This document shows, piece after piece, positions 44,825 to 54,040 of a stretch of 64,000 nt of DNA (positions are counted from its first letter, which is position 1; every line of letters begins with the position of its first letter). This stretch comes from Pseudomonadota bacterium (GTDB lineage Bacteria; Pseudomonadota; Alphaproteobacteria; Sphingomonadales; Sphingomonadaceae): positions 1 to 64,000 of the forward strand of contig JAEWZX010000007.1 in the NCBI GenBank assembly GCA_023394965.1, written 5' to 3'. The translations under genes were made by a program, and so were the position numbers. Below the pieces are notes generated by a model that saw nothing but the letters and a program-made list of their open reading frames with translations, searched no databases and was not told the origin of the DNA.

Positions 44825-45402
44825 GCGCCGCGTGCCTTTTGCCATAGCTGTGCGAGAGCCAGCCCGATGGCCCAGACAGGCAGTACCCACCACGCCCATA
44901 CATGCGGCGCCAGCTCAAACATTTCGAGGAATCCCCAAAAGATGCCGAGCGCCAGCACCAGACCGAGCCCGATCAGCGCGGCCATGATCGTGCGGTGCCG
45001 AAGGTATTCGTCCTGTTCTTCGGCAAGATAGCGCGCCATTGCCCAGATGATGCCGAAGGTCGGCAGCGTCGGTAACAGCGAGATCGCAAACACCACCGGG
45101 CGGGACAATTCATATTCGTTCCACAGAGTGACTGCGATGCCGAGCCCCAGCGCATAAGCAAAGCTGCTGATCAGCACCCGACGATTGTAGCGAACCATCG
45201 CCTCGCTAGCGCAGGCAGAACTTTTCTTTCGGGCAATCGGAATCAGCAGGCCCGTGGAAAGGGCAAGCAGGATGAATCCGGTTGGGCCGTCGATCGCGTC
45301 GGTCAGTTTGAGTGCACCGATCACGCCGATCGCGGCGAAATACAGGATTATCCAGAGATAGGGTGACCGCCCCCTGGATTTATCGGCCGAAAGGTCGGTC
45401 AT
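44821..45402 (-). CDS. Multi-pass membrane protein, HTH-linked
   Basis: A 193-residue membrane protein with five to six helices (YLWIILYFAAIGVIGAL, GPTGFILLALSTGLLIPIA, and later pairs). I do not recognise a named family with certainty; membrane proteins of this length paired with a YozG-type HTH are common in bacteria. It overlaps the genes on both sides by four bases. A role in envelope or antimicrobial stress is possible but not shown. Confidence 0.72.
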   Translation of the reverse strand: MTDLSADKSRGRSPYLWIILYFAAIGVIGALKLTDAIDGPTGFILLALSTGLLIPIARKKSSACASEAMVRYNRRVLISSFAYALGLGIAVTLWNEYELSRPVVFAISLLPTLPTFGIIWAMARYLAEEQDEYLRHRTIMAALIGLGLVLALGIFWGFLEMFELAPHVWAWWVLPVWAIGLALAQLWQKARGA

Positions 45403-45575
45403 GACAGGCTTCCGCAAGAGGAGCGGGTGATTTTGCGCATATGGACCAGCGCCGTGACGGCCAGGCCGATGGTGACGGTCAGCGCGACACCGTCCGACAC
45501 CTCAAGGTGCGACAACAGCATGGCCGTGGCAATGATAAGCGAGCCGTAGGCGAGGGCTATGCGGCGGATAGTCAT
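45399..45575 (-). CDS. Small membrane protein, 58 residues
   Basis: MTIRRIALAYGSLIIATAML begins a 58-residue protein with two hydrophobic helices (about 7-22 and 28-45) and a basic tail containing RSSCGS. GGAG lies about nine bases before the ATG. The stop overlaps the start of the 193-residue membrane protein. Function unknown. Confidence 0.6.
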   Translation of the reverse strand: MTIRRIALAYGSLIIATAMLLSHLEVSDGVALTVTIGLAVTALVHMRKITRSSCGSLS

Positions 45576-45633
45576 GGATATGAACTCCGGAATTGGATGA
45601 CAGAAGGCAAAGGCGCTGCTCAGACAGACCCGG

Positions 45634-45816
45634 TCACAGGCCCTGTGCGCATGTCCCGCACCCGGCCTTCCCGTTGCGGCGGTTGAGTATCGCAAGCAGC
45701 GGAAGGGTGAATATGGCGAGGTAAGTCGACCAGTCCGGCAGTATGTCGACGATGTTGAGCAAAGCGACGCCCAGAATAGCCGCGGCCCAGACGAGATTGA
45801 GAAATTTCTGATTCAT
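45634..45816 (-). CDS. Small membrane protein, 60 residues
   Basis: MNQKFLNLVWAAAILGVALL begins a 60-residue protein with two helices (about 6-22 and 27-43) and a C-terminal CGTC motif. The ribosome site AAAGGAGGG is the strongest in this part of the window, so the protein is probably abundant when the operon is on. It is the first gene of the HTH/membrane-protein operon. Confidence 0.62.
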   Translation of the reverse strand: MNQKFLNLVWAAAILGVALLNIVDILPDWSTYLAIFTLPLLAILNRRNGKAGCGTCAQGL

Positions 45817-45868
45817 GACAACCCTCCTTTTCAAGATGTAAAGGTCATTTGTCATTCTCGTTATGTGA

Positions 45869-45886
45869 TGTCAAGTTACATTGACA
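45869..45886. promoter_or_regulatory. Operator-like dyad for the HTH operon
   Basis: TGTCAA-N6-TTGACA is a perfect 6-bp inverted repeat about 53 bases before the first small ORF. Further TTGTCA (45849-45854) and TTGACA (45889-45894) words lie on each side. Read leftwards, the left arm gives a TTGACA -35-like box. The cluster is the natural site for the operon's own HTH protein, and could also affect the divergent phoD-like gene. Confidence 0.6.
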
Positions 45887-45974
45887 ATTTGACAGGTTAT
45901 CTTGGCAGATATGGGTTTTGGCTTGTCATGATATGGCCATGAGGCGCAGGCAGGCTGCGAGACGAGGAGATTTC

Positions 45975-47636
45975 ATGACTGCCACCGAGCCCCCCGCTTC
46001 GCCGAAACTGCCCCCGCTTGACCGGCGCACCTTTTTCAAAGGCGGCCTGCTGGGGTCGGGCCTGCTGGCAGCACCGCTTTCGGCACAGCAGCCGGGGCGC
46101 GGCTTTACGCATGGCGTGGCCAGCGGCGAACCGGGGCCGGACCGCGTTCTGTTATGGACCCGGTTCCGGGCGGACCAGGACACCGCGCTAGAATTCGAAG
46201 TCAGCGAAACGATGGACTTTGCGACCACGGTTGCCAGCGGCACGGTTACCGCGCGGGCCGAAAACGACTGGTGCTGCAAGAGTTTTGCCACCGGGCTGCA
46301 GCCGGCGCGGTTCTATTATTTCCGCTTTATCGCCCCCGATGGCAGCATATCGGACAGCGGCCGCACGCGCACCTTGCCGCAAGGGCCCAGCGACCGGTTC
46401 CGCATGGCGGTGTTTTCCTGCGCGAATATCGGTTTCGGCTGGTTCAACGCCTATGCCCATGCCGCGGCAGACGGCAATTTCGACTGCGTGCTGCATCTGG
46501 GCGATTATTTCTACGAATATGCCGCGGGTACATATCCATCGACGGCGGAAACCGTTGCCGGGCGCAGCGTGTGGCCCGCGCACGAACTGGTCGCACTGGC
46601 CGATTACCGCGAACGGTATGCCGCCTATCGGCGCGATCCGGACCTGCGCCGCCTGCACCAGCTATTCCCGATGATCGCCATCTGGGACGATCACGAAAGC
46701 GCCAATGATTCCTGGAAGGGCGGGGCGCAGAACCACCAGCCCGAGACCGAAGGCGAATGGTCGGTGCGCAAGGCCGCGGCGATGAAGGCCTATCGCGAAT
46801 GGATGCCGGTGTCCGACGAACCATGGGCGGACTATGAGGTGGGCGATCTCGCCACGCTCTACCGGCTCGACACCCGCCTGACCGCGCGGGACAGGCAGTT
46901 CGACCTGGGCGAAATTCTGCGGGAACGCGCAACGTCCGAAAAGGCCCGGGCCGCGCTCGTCGCGTTTCGCGATGGCGACTATGCCGATCCTTCGCGCGAA
47001 TTGCTGGGGGCCGATCAGCAGGCCTGGCTGGCCGCAGGGCTCAAACGGTCCAGGGCGGCGGGCAAGACCTGGCAGGTGCTGGTCCAGCAGGTGCTGATGG
47101 GCACGGTGATATCGCCGCCGTCGCTGGCTGCGGCCCTGCCCAAGGATGCTCCCGATTATATCCGCCAGATGGTTCTGGCCGGAGCGATGGCGGGTTCGGA
47201 ACGGCTGCCGTTCAACATGGATGCGTGGGATGGTTATCCCGCCGCGCGCCGGCGGGTGTTCGAAGCGGCGCTGGCAGCCGATGCCAACCTCATCAGCCTG
47301 GCGGGCGATACGCACAATGCCTGGGCCTTCGATCTCGATCTGGCCGGGGCGCCGGTAGGGGTGGAATTTGCCGGCCAGTCGGTCGCCTCGCCCGGCTTCG
47401 AGGGATATCTGCCGCAGATCGCGCCGGATGCGCTGGCGCGCGATGCCGTGGCCGCCAACGCCCAGCTGAAATGGATGGATCCCTCGCGCCGCGGTTATAT
47501 GGCCGTCGAACTGACCCCCGGCAGCGCCAGCAGCGAATATCGCTTCCTCGCCAGCGTGACCGAAAAGGGGGCGGGTGTCGTGGCGACCAAGCGCGTGACG
47601 ACGCTGGCGGGCAGCCGCACGCTCGACATGGGTTGA
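45975..47636 (+). CDS. PhoD-like alkaline phosphatase, Tat-exported
   Basis: A 553-residue secreted metallophosphatase. The twin-arginine signal LDRRTFFKGGLLGSG is at residues 15-29. The N-terminal Ig-like domain (GFTHGVASGEPGPDRVLLWTR) precedes the catalytic domain with LHLGDYFYEYAAG, IWDDHESANDSWKGG, LLGADQQAWL and LAGDTHNAWAFDL, all PhoD metal-site blocks. It releases phosphate from organic esters or diesters in the periplasm. GAGGAG lies five bases before the ATG at 45975. No Pho box was identified in the short upstream region. Confidence 0.92.
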   Translation: MTATEPPASPKLPPLDRRTFFKGGLLGSGLLAAPLSAQQPGRGFTHGVASGEPGPDRVLLWTRFRADQDTALEFEVSETMDFATTVASGTVTARAENDWCCKSFATGLQPARFYYFRFIAPDGSISDSGRTRTLPQGPSDRFRMAVFSCANIGFGWFNAYAHAAADGNFDCVLHLGDYFYEYAAGTYPSTAETVAGRSVWPAHELVALADYRERYAAYRRDPDLRRLHQLFPMIAIWDDHESANDSWKGGAQNHQPETEGEWSVRKAAAMKAYREWMPVSDEPWADYEVGDLATLYRLDTRLTARDRQFDLGEILRERATSEKARAALVAFRDGDYADPSRELLGADQQAWLAAGLKRSRAAGKTWQVLVQQVLMGTVISPPSLAAALPKDAPDYIRQMVLAGAMAGSERLPFNMDAWDGYPAARRRVFEAALAADANLISLAGDTHNAWAFDLDLAGAPVGVEFAGQSVASPGFEGYLPQIAPDALARDAVAANAQLKWMDPSRRGYMAVELTPGSASSEYRFLASVTEKGAGVVATKRVTTLAGSRTLDMG

Positions 47637-47877
47637 GGAATCGGCCGGTCGCCGCTATCCGGGGCGGCATGACGCAGATGCGGATATCGACCCCCACTAC
47701 CACCACCCCGGGCATCCGGGGGCGGTCGGTCGCGGGTTGAGCGATCCACTGCCGTCCGGTTTCGGGCGGTGGGCGTTTCTTCTCGAAATCGGAATTCTTC
47801 GTAAACGCCGCTTCAAGGCTGCGCCTCCTTGTGCCATGGGCGCGGCAATCAACGGCGAAGAGCCTTAGGACGAGACG

Positions 47878-49860
47878 ATGACGGAACTTCTCAAGATCAG
47901 CCTGCCCGATGGATCGGTGCGTGAAATGGAACCCGGCTCCACCCCGGCCGACGTTGCGGCCGCGATCGGTCCAGGTCTCGCCAAGGCGGCAATTGCCGCG
48001 CGCGTGGATGGTGAACTGCGCGACATCAACCGCCCGTTCGAAAGCGATTCCGAACTGGCTCTGGTTACCGCGCGGGACGAGGAAGACGCGCTGGAACTGG
48101 CCCGTCACGATTTCGCCCACGTCCTCGCCGAAGCGGTGCAGGCGCTGTGGCCCGGCACGCAGATCACCTTCGGCCCGGCGACGGATGACGGCTTTTATTA
48201 CGATGTCAAAGCGCCCGACAGCCGGGACCCGTTCAGCATGGACGATCTGCCCGCGATCGAGGAAAAGATGCGCGAGATCATCAAGGCGGACAAGCCCCTG
48301 CGCCGCGAGGTGTGGAGCCGCCAGCAGCTGATCGACAAGTGGGAAGCCGAAGGCGAGGTCTTCAAGGCCGAATGGGCCAGGGAACTGCCGGAAAACGAAG
48401 AGCTGACCGTCTATTGGTCGGGCGAAGACTGGCTCGACATGTGCCGCGGCCCGCACCTGCCCAGCACGGGCAAGCTCGACCCGCAGGCTTTCAAGCTGAT
48501 GCGCGTGGCGGGCGCTTACTGGCGCGGCGATCAGAAGAACGCGCAGCTCACGCGGATTTACGGTACCGGCTGGCTCAACAAGAAGCAGCTCAACGCCCAC
48601 CTCACCAGGCTGGAAGAAGCCGCCAAGCGCGACCACCGCAAGCTGGGCCGCGAGATGGACCTGTTCCACCTGCAGGAAGAGGCGCACGGCTCGGTGTTCT
48701 GGCACCCCAAGGGCTATCGCATCTGGCGCGAGCTGGAAGCCTATATGCGCCGCAAGATGGACGGCGGCGGTTACCGCGAGATCAAGACCCCGCAGGTGAT
48801 GGACGCGCGCCAGTGGGAGCAGTCGGGCCACTGGGGCAAGTATCGCGAAAACATGTTCGTGATCCCCGACGAAGTGCCCAACACCGAGGAAGACGGCCCG
48901 GTCATCTCGGGCGAAGCCGACTGGATGGCACTGAAGCCGATGAACTGCCCGGCCCACGTGCTGGTGTTCAAGCAGGGCATTACATCCTATCGCGACCTGC
49001 CGATCCGGCTGGGCGAAATGGGCTGCTGCCACCGTAACGAGCCGCACGGCGCGCTCCACGGGCTGATGCGCGTGCGCCAGTTTACGCAGGACGACGCGCA
49101 TATCTTCTGCACAGAGGGTCAGGTGGTGGAAGAGGTGCAGGCCTTCATCGCGCTGGCCGATGCGGTCTATCGCGATTTCGGCTTCACCTATGACATCAAG
49201 CTGGCGCTGCGCCCCGAACAACGCTTCGGCAGCGATGCCGACTGGGACAAGGCCGAGCAGGAATTGCGCGACGCGTTGACCGCCAATGGCCTCGAATGGG
49301 AAGAGCTGCCCGGCGAGGGCGCGTTCTATGCGCCCAAGCTCGAATGGCACCTGACCGACGCGATCGGGCGCACCTGGCAGGTCGGCACGATCCAGTCCGA
49401 CCGCGTGCTGCCCGAACGGCTCGATGCGAGCTACATTGGCGAGGACGGCGAAAAGCACCGTCCGGTCATGCTGCACCGCGCGATCTTCGGGTCATACGAA
49501 CGCTTCATCGGTATCCTGATCGAGCATTTTGCAGGCCGCCTTCCGGTATGGCTCGCCCCGGTGCAGGCCGTAGTTGCGACCATCGTTTCGGATGCGGACG
49601 ACTATGCCAAGGAAGCGGTCGCCAGGCTGGAAGCGGCCGGCATCCGGGTCGAGAGCGATCTTCGCAATGAGAAGATCAACTACAAGGTCCGAGAACATAG
49701 CCTGGCCAAGGTCCCGCACCTGCTGGTGGTCGGGAAACGTGAAGCGGATGAAGGCACCGTGGCGGTGCGGACGCTGGGCGAAAAGGATCAGCGCGTGATG
49801 AGCCTCGACGAGGCGATCACCATGCTCAAGACCGAGGCGACCCCGCCGGATCTGAAATGA
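47878..49860 (+). CDS. thrS: Threonyl-tRNA synthetase
   Basis: A 660-residue class II synthetase with the normal layout: TGS domain (1-65), SAD editing domain (about 70-240), catalytic core with motif 2 GCCHRNEPHGALHGLMRVRQFTQDDAHIFC and motif 3 near LHRAIFGSYERFIGILIEHFAG, and the C-terminal anticodon-binding domain. The zinc-binding Cys is in PMNCPAHV. The 241 bases upstream hold no visible T-box or operator. The stop overlaps the GNAT gene by four bases. Confidence 0.97.
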   Translation: MTELLKISLPDGSVREMEPGSTPADVAAAIGPGLAKAAIAARVDGELRDINRPFESDSELALVTARDEEDALELARHDFAHVLAEAVQALWPGTQITFGPATDDGFYYDVKAPDSRDPFSMDDLPAIEEKMREIIKADKPLRREVWSRQQLIDKWEAEGEVFKAEWARELPENEELTVYWSGEDWLDMCRGPHLPSTGKLDPQAFKLMRVAGAYWRGDQKNAQLTRIYGTGWLNKKQLNAHLTRLEEAAKRDHRKLGREMDLFHLQEEAHGSVFWHPKGYRIWRELEAYMRRKMDGGGYREIKTPQVMDARQWEQSGHWGKYRENMFVIPDEVPNTEEDGPVISGEADWMALKPMNCPAHVLVFKQGITSYRDLPIRLGEMGCCHRNEPHGALHGLMRVRQFTQDDAHIFCTEGQVVEEVQAFIALADAVYRDFGFTYDIKLALRPEQRFGSDADWDKAEQELRDALTANGLEWEELPGEGAFYAPKLEWHLTDAIGRTWQVGTIQSDRVLPERLDASYIGEDGEKHRPVMLHRAIFGSYERFIGILIEHFAGRLPVWLAPVQAVVATIVSDADDYAKEAVARLEAAGIRVESDLRNEKINYKVREHSLAKVPHLLVVGKREADEGTVAVRTLGEKDQRVMSLDEAITMLKTEATPPDLK

Positions 49861-50294
49861 TAATTCGCCAGCGGGGTGCAGGCGAGCATGATCGCGTGCT
49901 CGCGATCTGGCGCCGGGCGGTCGATGCAACCCATGGCTTTCTTTCGCCCGAAGACCGCAGGGCGATCGAGGCACAGCTTGGCGAGTTTCTGCCGCAGACG
50001 CCGATGTGGGTCGCGGAATGCGATGGCGAAGTGCAGGGCTTCATGGTGCTGCATGGAGGCATGATCGAGGCGCTCTTCATCGATCCGGACCGGCACGGCA
50101 GCGGTGTCGGCTCGGCCCTGATTGCCCATGCGCTCGATCTCGCTCCGCATGCAAAGGTGGATGCGAACGAGCAGGCAGACAATGCCGTGCCGTTCTATGA
50201 AGCGCGGGGGTTTCAGCGGATTGGCCGTTCCGATCACGATGATCAGGGGCGGCCTTACCCCATCATCCATTTCCGCCATCCGGGCCGGGAATAG
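49857..50294 (+). CDS. GNAT-family acetyltransferase
   Basis: A 145-residue acetyl-CoA-dependent transferase. The CoA-binding loop is RHGSGVGSAL (about residues 79-88), preceded by the strand IEALFIDPD and followed by NAVPFYEARGFQRIG. The family acetylates small molecules or protein N-termini; the YjaB/YafP-like shape does not predict a substrate. It is coupled to thrS through ATGA. Confidence 0.87.
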   Translation: MIIRQRGAGEHDRVLAIWRRAVDATHGFLSPEDRRAIEAQLGEFLPQTPMWVAECDGEVQGFMVLHGGMIEALFIDPDRHGSGVGSALIAHALDLAPHAKVDANEQADNAVPFYEARGFQRIGRSDHDDQGRPYPIIHFRHPGRE

Positions 50295-50300
50295 CCTCGC

Positions 50301-51047
50301 GTGGATGTGATCTTGGGCTATGGCATGGCGGCTGTAGGGGCTGCGCTTCTGGCTGCATTCGGATCGGCCTTTGTGCGCGGGCTCACCGGTTTTGGCATGG
50401 CGATCCTGATCGTGCCAATCCTGGCGCTGGTACTGTCGCCCGTGCATGCGGTGCTGGTGACGAATTTCCTGTCCGTGTTCATGGGTATTTCCGAAATCCG
50501 GCGGCTCCTGCGCGGCGCGGAAAGATCGGCTTGGCACATCATTGCCCTGGCCACGGTGACGACGCCCATCGGGTTGTATGCCCTCAGTCTCACCACCCCG
50601 GCCGCAGCGCGCATCATCATTGCTTTCATCGCCCTGTCGGCCTTCGCGGCGATTTTCCTGCCCCGGCGCGGTGCGCACGATCACCACCCTGCAACGACAG
50701 GCGGAGTGGGTGCGTTGAGTGGGCTGATGACGGGATATGCCGGAATGCCCGGCCCGCCAGTCGTGCCGTATTACGTGGGGCGCGATATACCGCGCGAAAC
50801 GGCCAAGGCATCGATGCTGCTGATCTTTACCTGCGCTTCCACCGCCGGCTTGGCGAGCGGCGCGGTCATCGGCGTACTAGAATGGAAGCTGGCTTTACTG
50901 GCGGCTCTCCTGTTGCCGACCGCGATGATCGGCAATTGGCTGGGCAACAAGGCTTCGGGCCGAATTGAAGACCGCACCTGGCGCATCTGTGTGGGCATCG
51001 TGCTTGGCGGCGCTGCCGCCGCTGCGCTGTGGAAGGCGTTCGTCTAA
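50301..51047 (+). CDS. TauE/SafE-type permease
   Basis: A 248-residue membrane protein with seven to eight helices. The repeated family motifs FVRGLTGFGMAILIVPILALVLSP and GLMTGYAGMPGPPVVPYYV lie in the two halves. Family members export sulfite, sulfoacetate or related organic anions. The start is GTG at 50301, seven bases after the acetyltransferase stop, so it is in the thrS run. Confidence 0.88.
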   Translation: MDVILGYGMAAVGAALLAAFGSAFVRGLTGFGMAILIVPILALVLSPVHAVLVTNFLSVFMGISEIRRLLRGAERSAWHIIALATVTTPIGLYALSLTTPAAARIIIAFIALSAFAAIFLPRRGAHDHHPATTGGVGALSGLMTGYAGMPGPPVVPYYVGRDIPRETAKASMLLIFTCASTAGLASGAVIGVLEWKLALLAALLLPTAMIGNWLGNKASGRIEDRTWRICVGIVLGGAAAAALWKAFV

Positions 51048-51051
51048 ACGC

Positions 51052-51180
51052 TCACCAAGGCAGCACAGGTCCGGCAAGAATCAGCGCCAGACCGCAGCCG
51101 CTTACCAGCAGCGCCCGCGCGATGTCTGCCACCGAAAGATCGGTGAAATACATGCGGGCGGGGGCGGGTGATTGGGCCAT
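51052..51180 (-). CDS. Small hydrophobic protein, 42 residues
   Basis: A 42-residue leftward frame (MAQSPAPARMYFTDLSVADI...) has one membrane helix (about 21-40) ending VLPW. It begins 34 bases after the agmatine deiminase stop on the same strand, so it may be its operon partner. No clear ribosome site; a second ATG (MYFTDLSV) is at 51153. Function unknown. Confidence 0.45.
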   Translation of the reverse strand: MAQSPAPARMYFTDLSVADIARALLVSGCGLALILAGPVLPW

Positions 51181-51214
51181 CGGCCCAGCCTAGGCGGCAA
51201 TCCCTAAGACAAGA

Positions 51215-52207
51215 TTAAGGCCGCCAGCCTGCCGATGGCATCTGCTGGCTGGCACAGTGAAACCCGCCGCCGCCGGCAAGAACGGCATCACCAGGCAGCC
51301 CAAGAGTGGCGCGGTCGGGAAACAGTTCGGAAATCGCGGCTACGCCTTCCTCGTCATGCGGGCTGCCGAAGGTCGGCACAACGACAAGGTGGCTGGTAAT
51401 CGCGAAATTCGCGTAGCTTGCGGGTTCGACATGATCCCCGCTGGTGACAAGGCCGGGGGACGGTATTTCCGTCACGGTCACACCCGCCTCTTCCGCACGC
51501 CGCCGCGCATTGGCGTATATCTGCGCATTGGGATCGTCTCTGCCGGTCGCTCGCGGCAGGCACAGCGTATTGGCAGCCACGAAGCGGCCGAGATTGTCGA
51601 CATGACCATCGGTATGGTCGTTGACGAGGCCATCGCCGAGCCACAAAATGCGATCGAATCCCAGATCGTGCAGCAGCCGTTCCTCGATCCCAGCGCGGGA
51701 AAGCTGGGGGTTCCGGTTCGGATTGAGCAAGCATTGTTCGGTCGTCACGACCAGCCCCGCGCCATCCCCGTCGAGCGCCCCGCCTTCCAGGATCCAGTCG
51801 GACGTTTCGAGTGGCAGCCCGGCATCCCTGGCCAGTTCGGCGCCAACGGTCTGATCGCCGTCCATCAGGTACTTGCCGCCCCAGCCGTTGAAAGCGAACC
51901 GTCGTGCGGCGCGGCTGCCATCCTCGCCACACAGCACCAGCGGACCGGTATCGCGTAGCCAGATGTCGCCATAGGCACGGCGTTCCAGCTTGACGCCGCC
52001 GGTCACCAGCTGGCGGGCCCGCGCCTCGTTCGCGTCGTCACGCACCAGCAGGCGGACTTCCTGCCCGCTTTCCGCCACGGCGTTGGCGAAGGCCGCAATC
52101 TGCTCCTGCGCGCGCGGGAGCACTTCGGGCCATTCATCGGCGTCGTGGGGAAAGCCGATCCACAGCCAGTCCTGCGGCGCCCATTCCGGCGGCATACGAA
52201 GGGTCAT
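51215..52207 (-). CDS. aguA: Agmatine deiminase
   Basis: A 330-residue enzyme of the peptidylarginine-deiminase superfamily that converts agmatine to N-carbamoylputrescine and ammonia, on the arginine-to-putrescine route. Motifs are RDTGPL, FNGWGGKY, EGGALDGDGAG, the His in NDHTDGHVDN and the catalytic Cys in GGGGFHCASQQMP (Cys318). Length is slightly below the 350-370 of many homologues. The partner hydrolase AguB is not in this window. It is followed by the 42-residue protein and preceded by the M28 peptidase on the same strand. Confidence 0.93.
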   Translation of the reverse strand: MTLRMPPEWAPQDWLWIGFPHDADEWPEVLPRAQEQIAAFANAVAESGQEVRLLVRDDANEARARQLVTGGVKLERRAYGDIWLRDTGPLVLCGEDGSRAARRFAFNGWGGKYLMDGDQTVGAELARDAGLPLETSDWILEGGALDGDGAGLVVTTEQCLLNPNRNPQLSRAGIEERLLHDLGFDRILWLGDGLVNDHTDGHVDNLGRFVAANTLCLPRATGRDDPNAQIYANARRRAEEAGVTVTEIPSPGLVTSGDHVEPASYANFAITSHLVVVPTFGSPHDEEGVAAISELFPDRATLGLPGDAVLAGGGGFHCASQQMPSAGWRP

Positions 52208-52222
52208 GGATCGGGGCTTTCG

Positions 52223-53935
52223 TTACTCGGCCTTCGGCGCGCCGCACAGCGCACCATCGGCAGAACAATCTTCGTCGCGGGTGGCCTTGAATTCATCGCC
52301 TTCGACCCAGTTCGGCCAGCTGGTGGAATCAGCCAGCATCCGCCCGATGCGATAGAAGAGCTTGAGGTCTGCCATCACGCCCGACCAATCCCAATTGGGA
52401 TCGTATTCGTCCTTCGGCCCATGATAACGCTTGTCGCGATATTCGGCCTGGACCGCAGCACCCGCTGCCTTGCCCCCGTCGATAAGGTCTTCACCGCCAT
52501 CGAGATAGAGCATCGGCACGCCGCGCTTGGCGAAAGCGAAGTGGTCGGACCGGTAATAATAGCCCGCTTCGGGATTGGGATTGGGTGTCGTGACGCGATT
52601 GTCGTTCATCAGCGCTTTGTCGAGGAACAGATCGAGCTGCGATTTGCCAGGTCCGACCACGGTCACATCCTTGGCCGCGCCTGCCATCAGGAACGCATCC
52701 ATATTGATCCCGCCGACCGTCTTGTTGAGTGGGAAGACCGGATTGGCCGCGTAATAGTCGGCACCGAGCAGGCCCGATTCCTCAGCAGTCACGGCAAGGA
52801 ATACCAGGCTGCGCTTGGCCGGGCCTGCCTTGGCATGCGCTTCCGCCAGAGCGACCAGCGCTGCCGTGCCGGTGGCGTTGTCGACGGCACCGTTGCAGAT
52901 ATCGTCGCCATCGGGCGCTGGTGTGCAACGGCCCAGGTGATCCCAGTGTGCCGTGTGCATGACATATTCGTCGGCGCGCTCGCTGCCCGGCAGAATGCCG
53001 ATGACATTCTTCGATGCGAAGGTGCGAATGTCGTTGCGGAAACTGGTCGATGCCTTGAGTCCGAGAGGGACTGCCTTGAAATCGTCCTTGCGCGCAGCAG
53101 CCATCAGATTGTCGAGATCCTGGCCTGCAGCGGCAAGGATCTCGCGGGCCTTTTCCTTTTGCACCCAGCCATTCACCGTTGTCATCGGCGGCGGATTGTT
53201 GCCGCGATCGGCATAGGCCTGCGGGCCGGACCAGCTGCTTTCGACAACGTTCCAGCCATAGGCTGCCGGTGCGGTGTCATGGATGATGATGGCACCGGCT
53301 GCACCCTGTCGGCCGGCCTCTTCGTATTTATAGGTCCAGCGGCCGTAATAGGTCATGGCCTTGCCGTTGAAGGGGCCTTCCAGCGTTTCGGCACCAAAAT
53401 CGGGATCGTTGACCAGGATGACGGCGGTCTTGCCCTTCATGTCCAGGCCTTCGTAGTCGTTCCAGCCTTTTTCAGGGGCATTGATACCGTAGCCGACGAA
53501 GACCAGTTCGCTATCGTCCAACTTGGTCTCGACATCTTCACGATAGGTGACGCCGACCCAATCCGTTGCATAGGTCAGCTTCATATCGCCATTATCGCCG
53601 CCCGAGATCGTCAGCGGAGCGAAATCCTTGCCGGTGATTTCGACCAGCGGCACGTCCTGCACCCAGCTGCCGTTATTGCCCGGCTTAAGGCCGGCCTTTT
53701 CGAATTCCTCGATAAGATAGGCGATCGTCTTTTCTTCACCCGCCGTACCGGGCGCGCGGCCTTCGAATTCGTCGGAAGAAAGCCGTTCCGTGACGCGCTT
53801 CATGGTCTCTTCCGAGATCGTTCCGTCGGCGACTTCAGGCAAATCGAGCGTTGCGCCAGCGTTTTCCGAATCCTGCCCCATAGAACAGGCGGACAGGAGA
53901 AGCGCGGCACAAGCGGCGACCGTAAAGCGTTTCAT
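52223..53935 (-). CDS. M28-family zinc peptidase, lipoprotein
   Basis: A 570-residue exported peptidase. The N-terminus MKRFTVAACAALLLSACS has a lipobox LSAC (Cys17). A PA-type insert (about 150-260, AAGAIIIHDTAPAAYGW) is typical of aminopeptidase Y-like members. Metal ligands are in HTAHWDHLG, GAVDNATG, TAEESG and the late YYRSDHF. It should cleave peptides at the cell surface or periplasm. ATG 53935 has AGAGGA ahead. It diverges from glnE; the 15-base gap to aguA suggests cotranscription. Confidence 0.92.
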   Translation of the reverse strand: MKRFTVAACAALLLSACSMGQDSENAGATLDLPEVADGTISEETMKRVTERLSSDEFEGRAPGTAGEEKTIAYLIEEFEKAGLKPGNNGSWVQDVPLVEITGKDFAPLTISGGDNGDMKLTYATDWVGVTYREDVETKLDDSELVFVGYGINAPEKGWNDYEGLDMKGKTAVILVNDPDFGAETLEGPFNGKAMTYYGRWTYKYEEAGRQGAAGAIIIHDTAPAAYGWNVVESSWSGPQAYADRGNNPPPMTTVNGWVQKEKAREILAAAGQDLDNLMAAARKDDFKAVPLGLKASTSFRNDIRTFASKNVIGILPGSERADEYVMHTAHWDHLGRCTPAPDGDDICNGAVDNATGTAALVALAEAHAKAGPAKRSLVFLAVTAEESGLLGADYYAANPVFPLNKTVGGINMDAFLMAGAAKDVTVVGPGKSQLDLFLDKALMNDNRVTTPNPNPEAGYYYRSDHFAFAKRGVPMLYLDGGEDLIDGGKAAGAAVQAEYRDKRYHGPKDEYDPNWDWSGVMADLKLFYRIGRMLADSTSWPNWVEGDEFKATRDEDCSADGALCGAPKAE

Positions 53936-54040
53936 GGGACAAGTTCCTCTCTTCGCGTCTCGCAATGCCGCGCTTCTTGTCAGCATGATGGCGCAAGGGC
54001 AAGCTTGCGCCGCCTGCTTTGGGGCGGCAGGGAAGCAGCA

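Noticed and set aside
47293..49476. A leftward open frame of over 700 codons opposite thrS and the phosphatase end
   Set aside because: It mirrors the codon pattern of thrS on the other strand, shows no domain, and starts without a ribosome site. Long antisense frames are expected in GC-rich DNA.
52145..54040. Open frame upstream of glnE that would extend it by over 600 residues
   Set aside because: It lies opposite the M28 peptidase gene, whose motifs are clear, and the glnE family starts near 54041.
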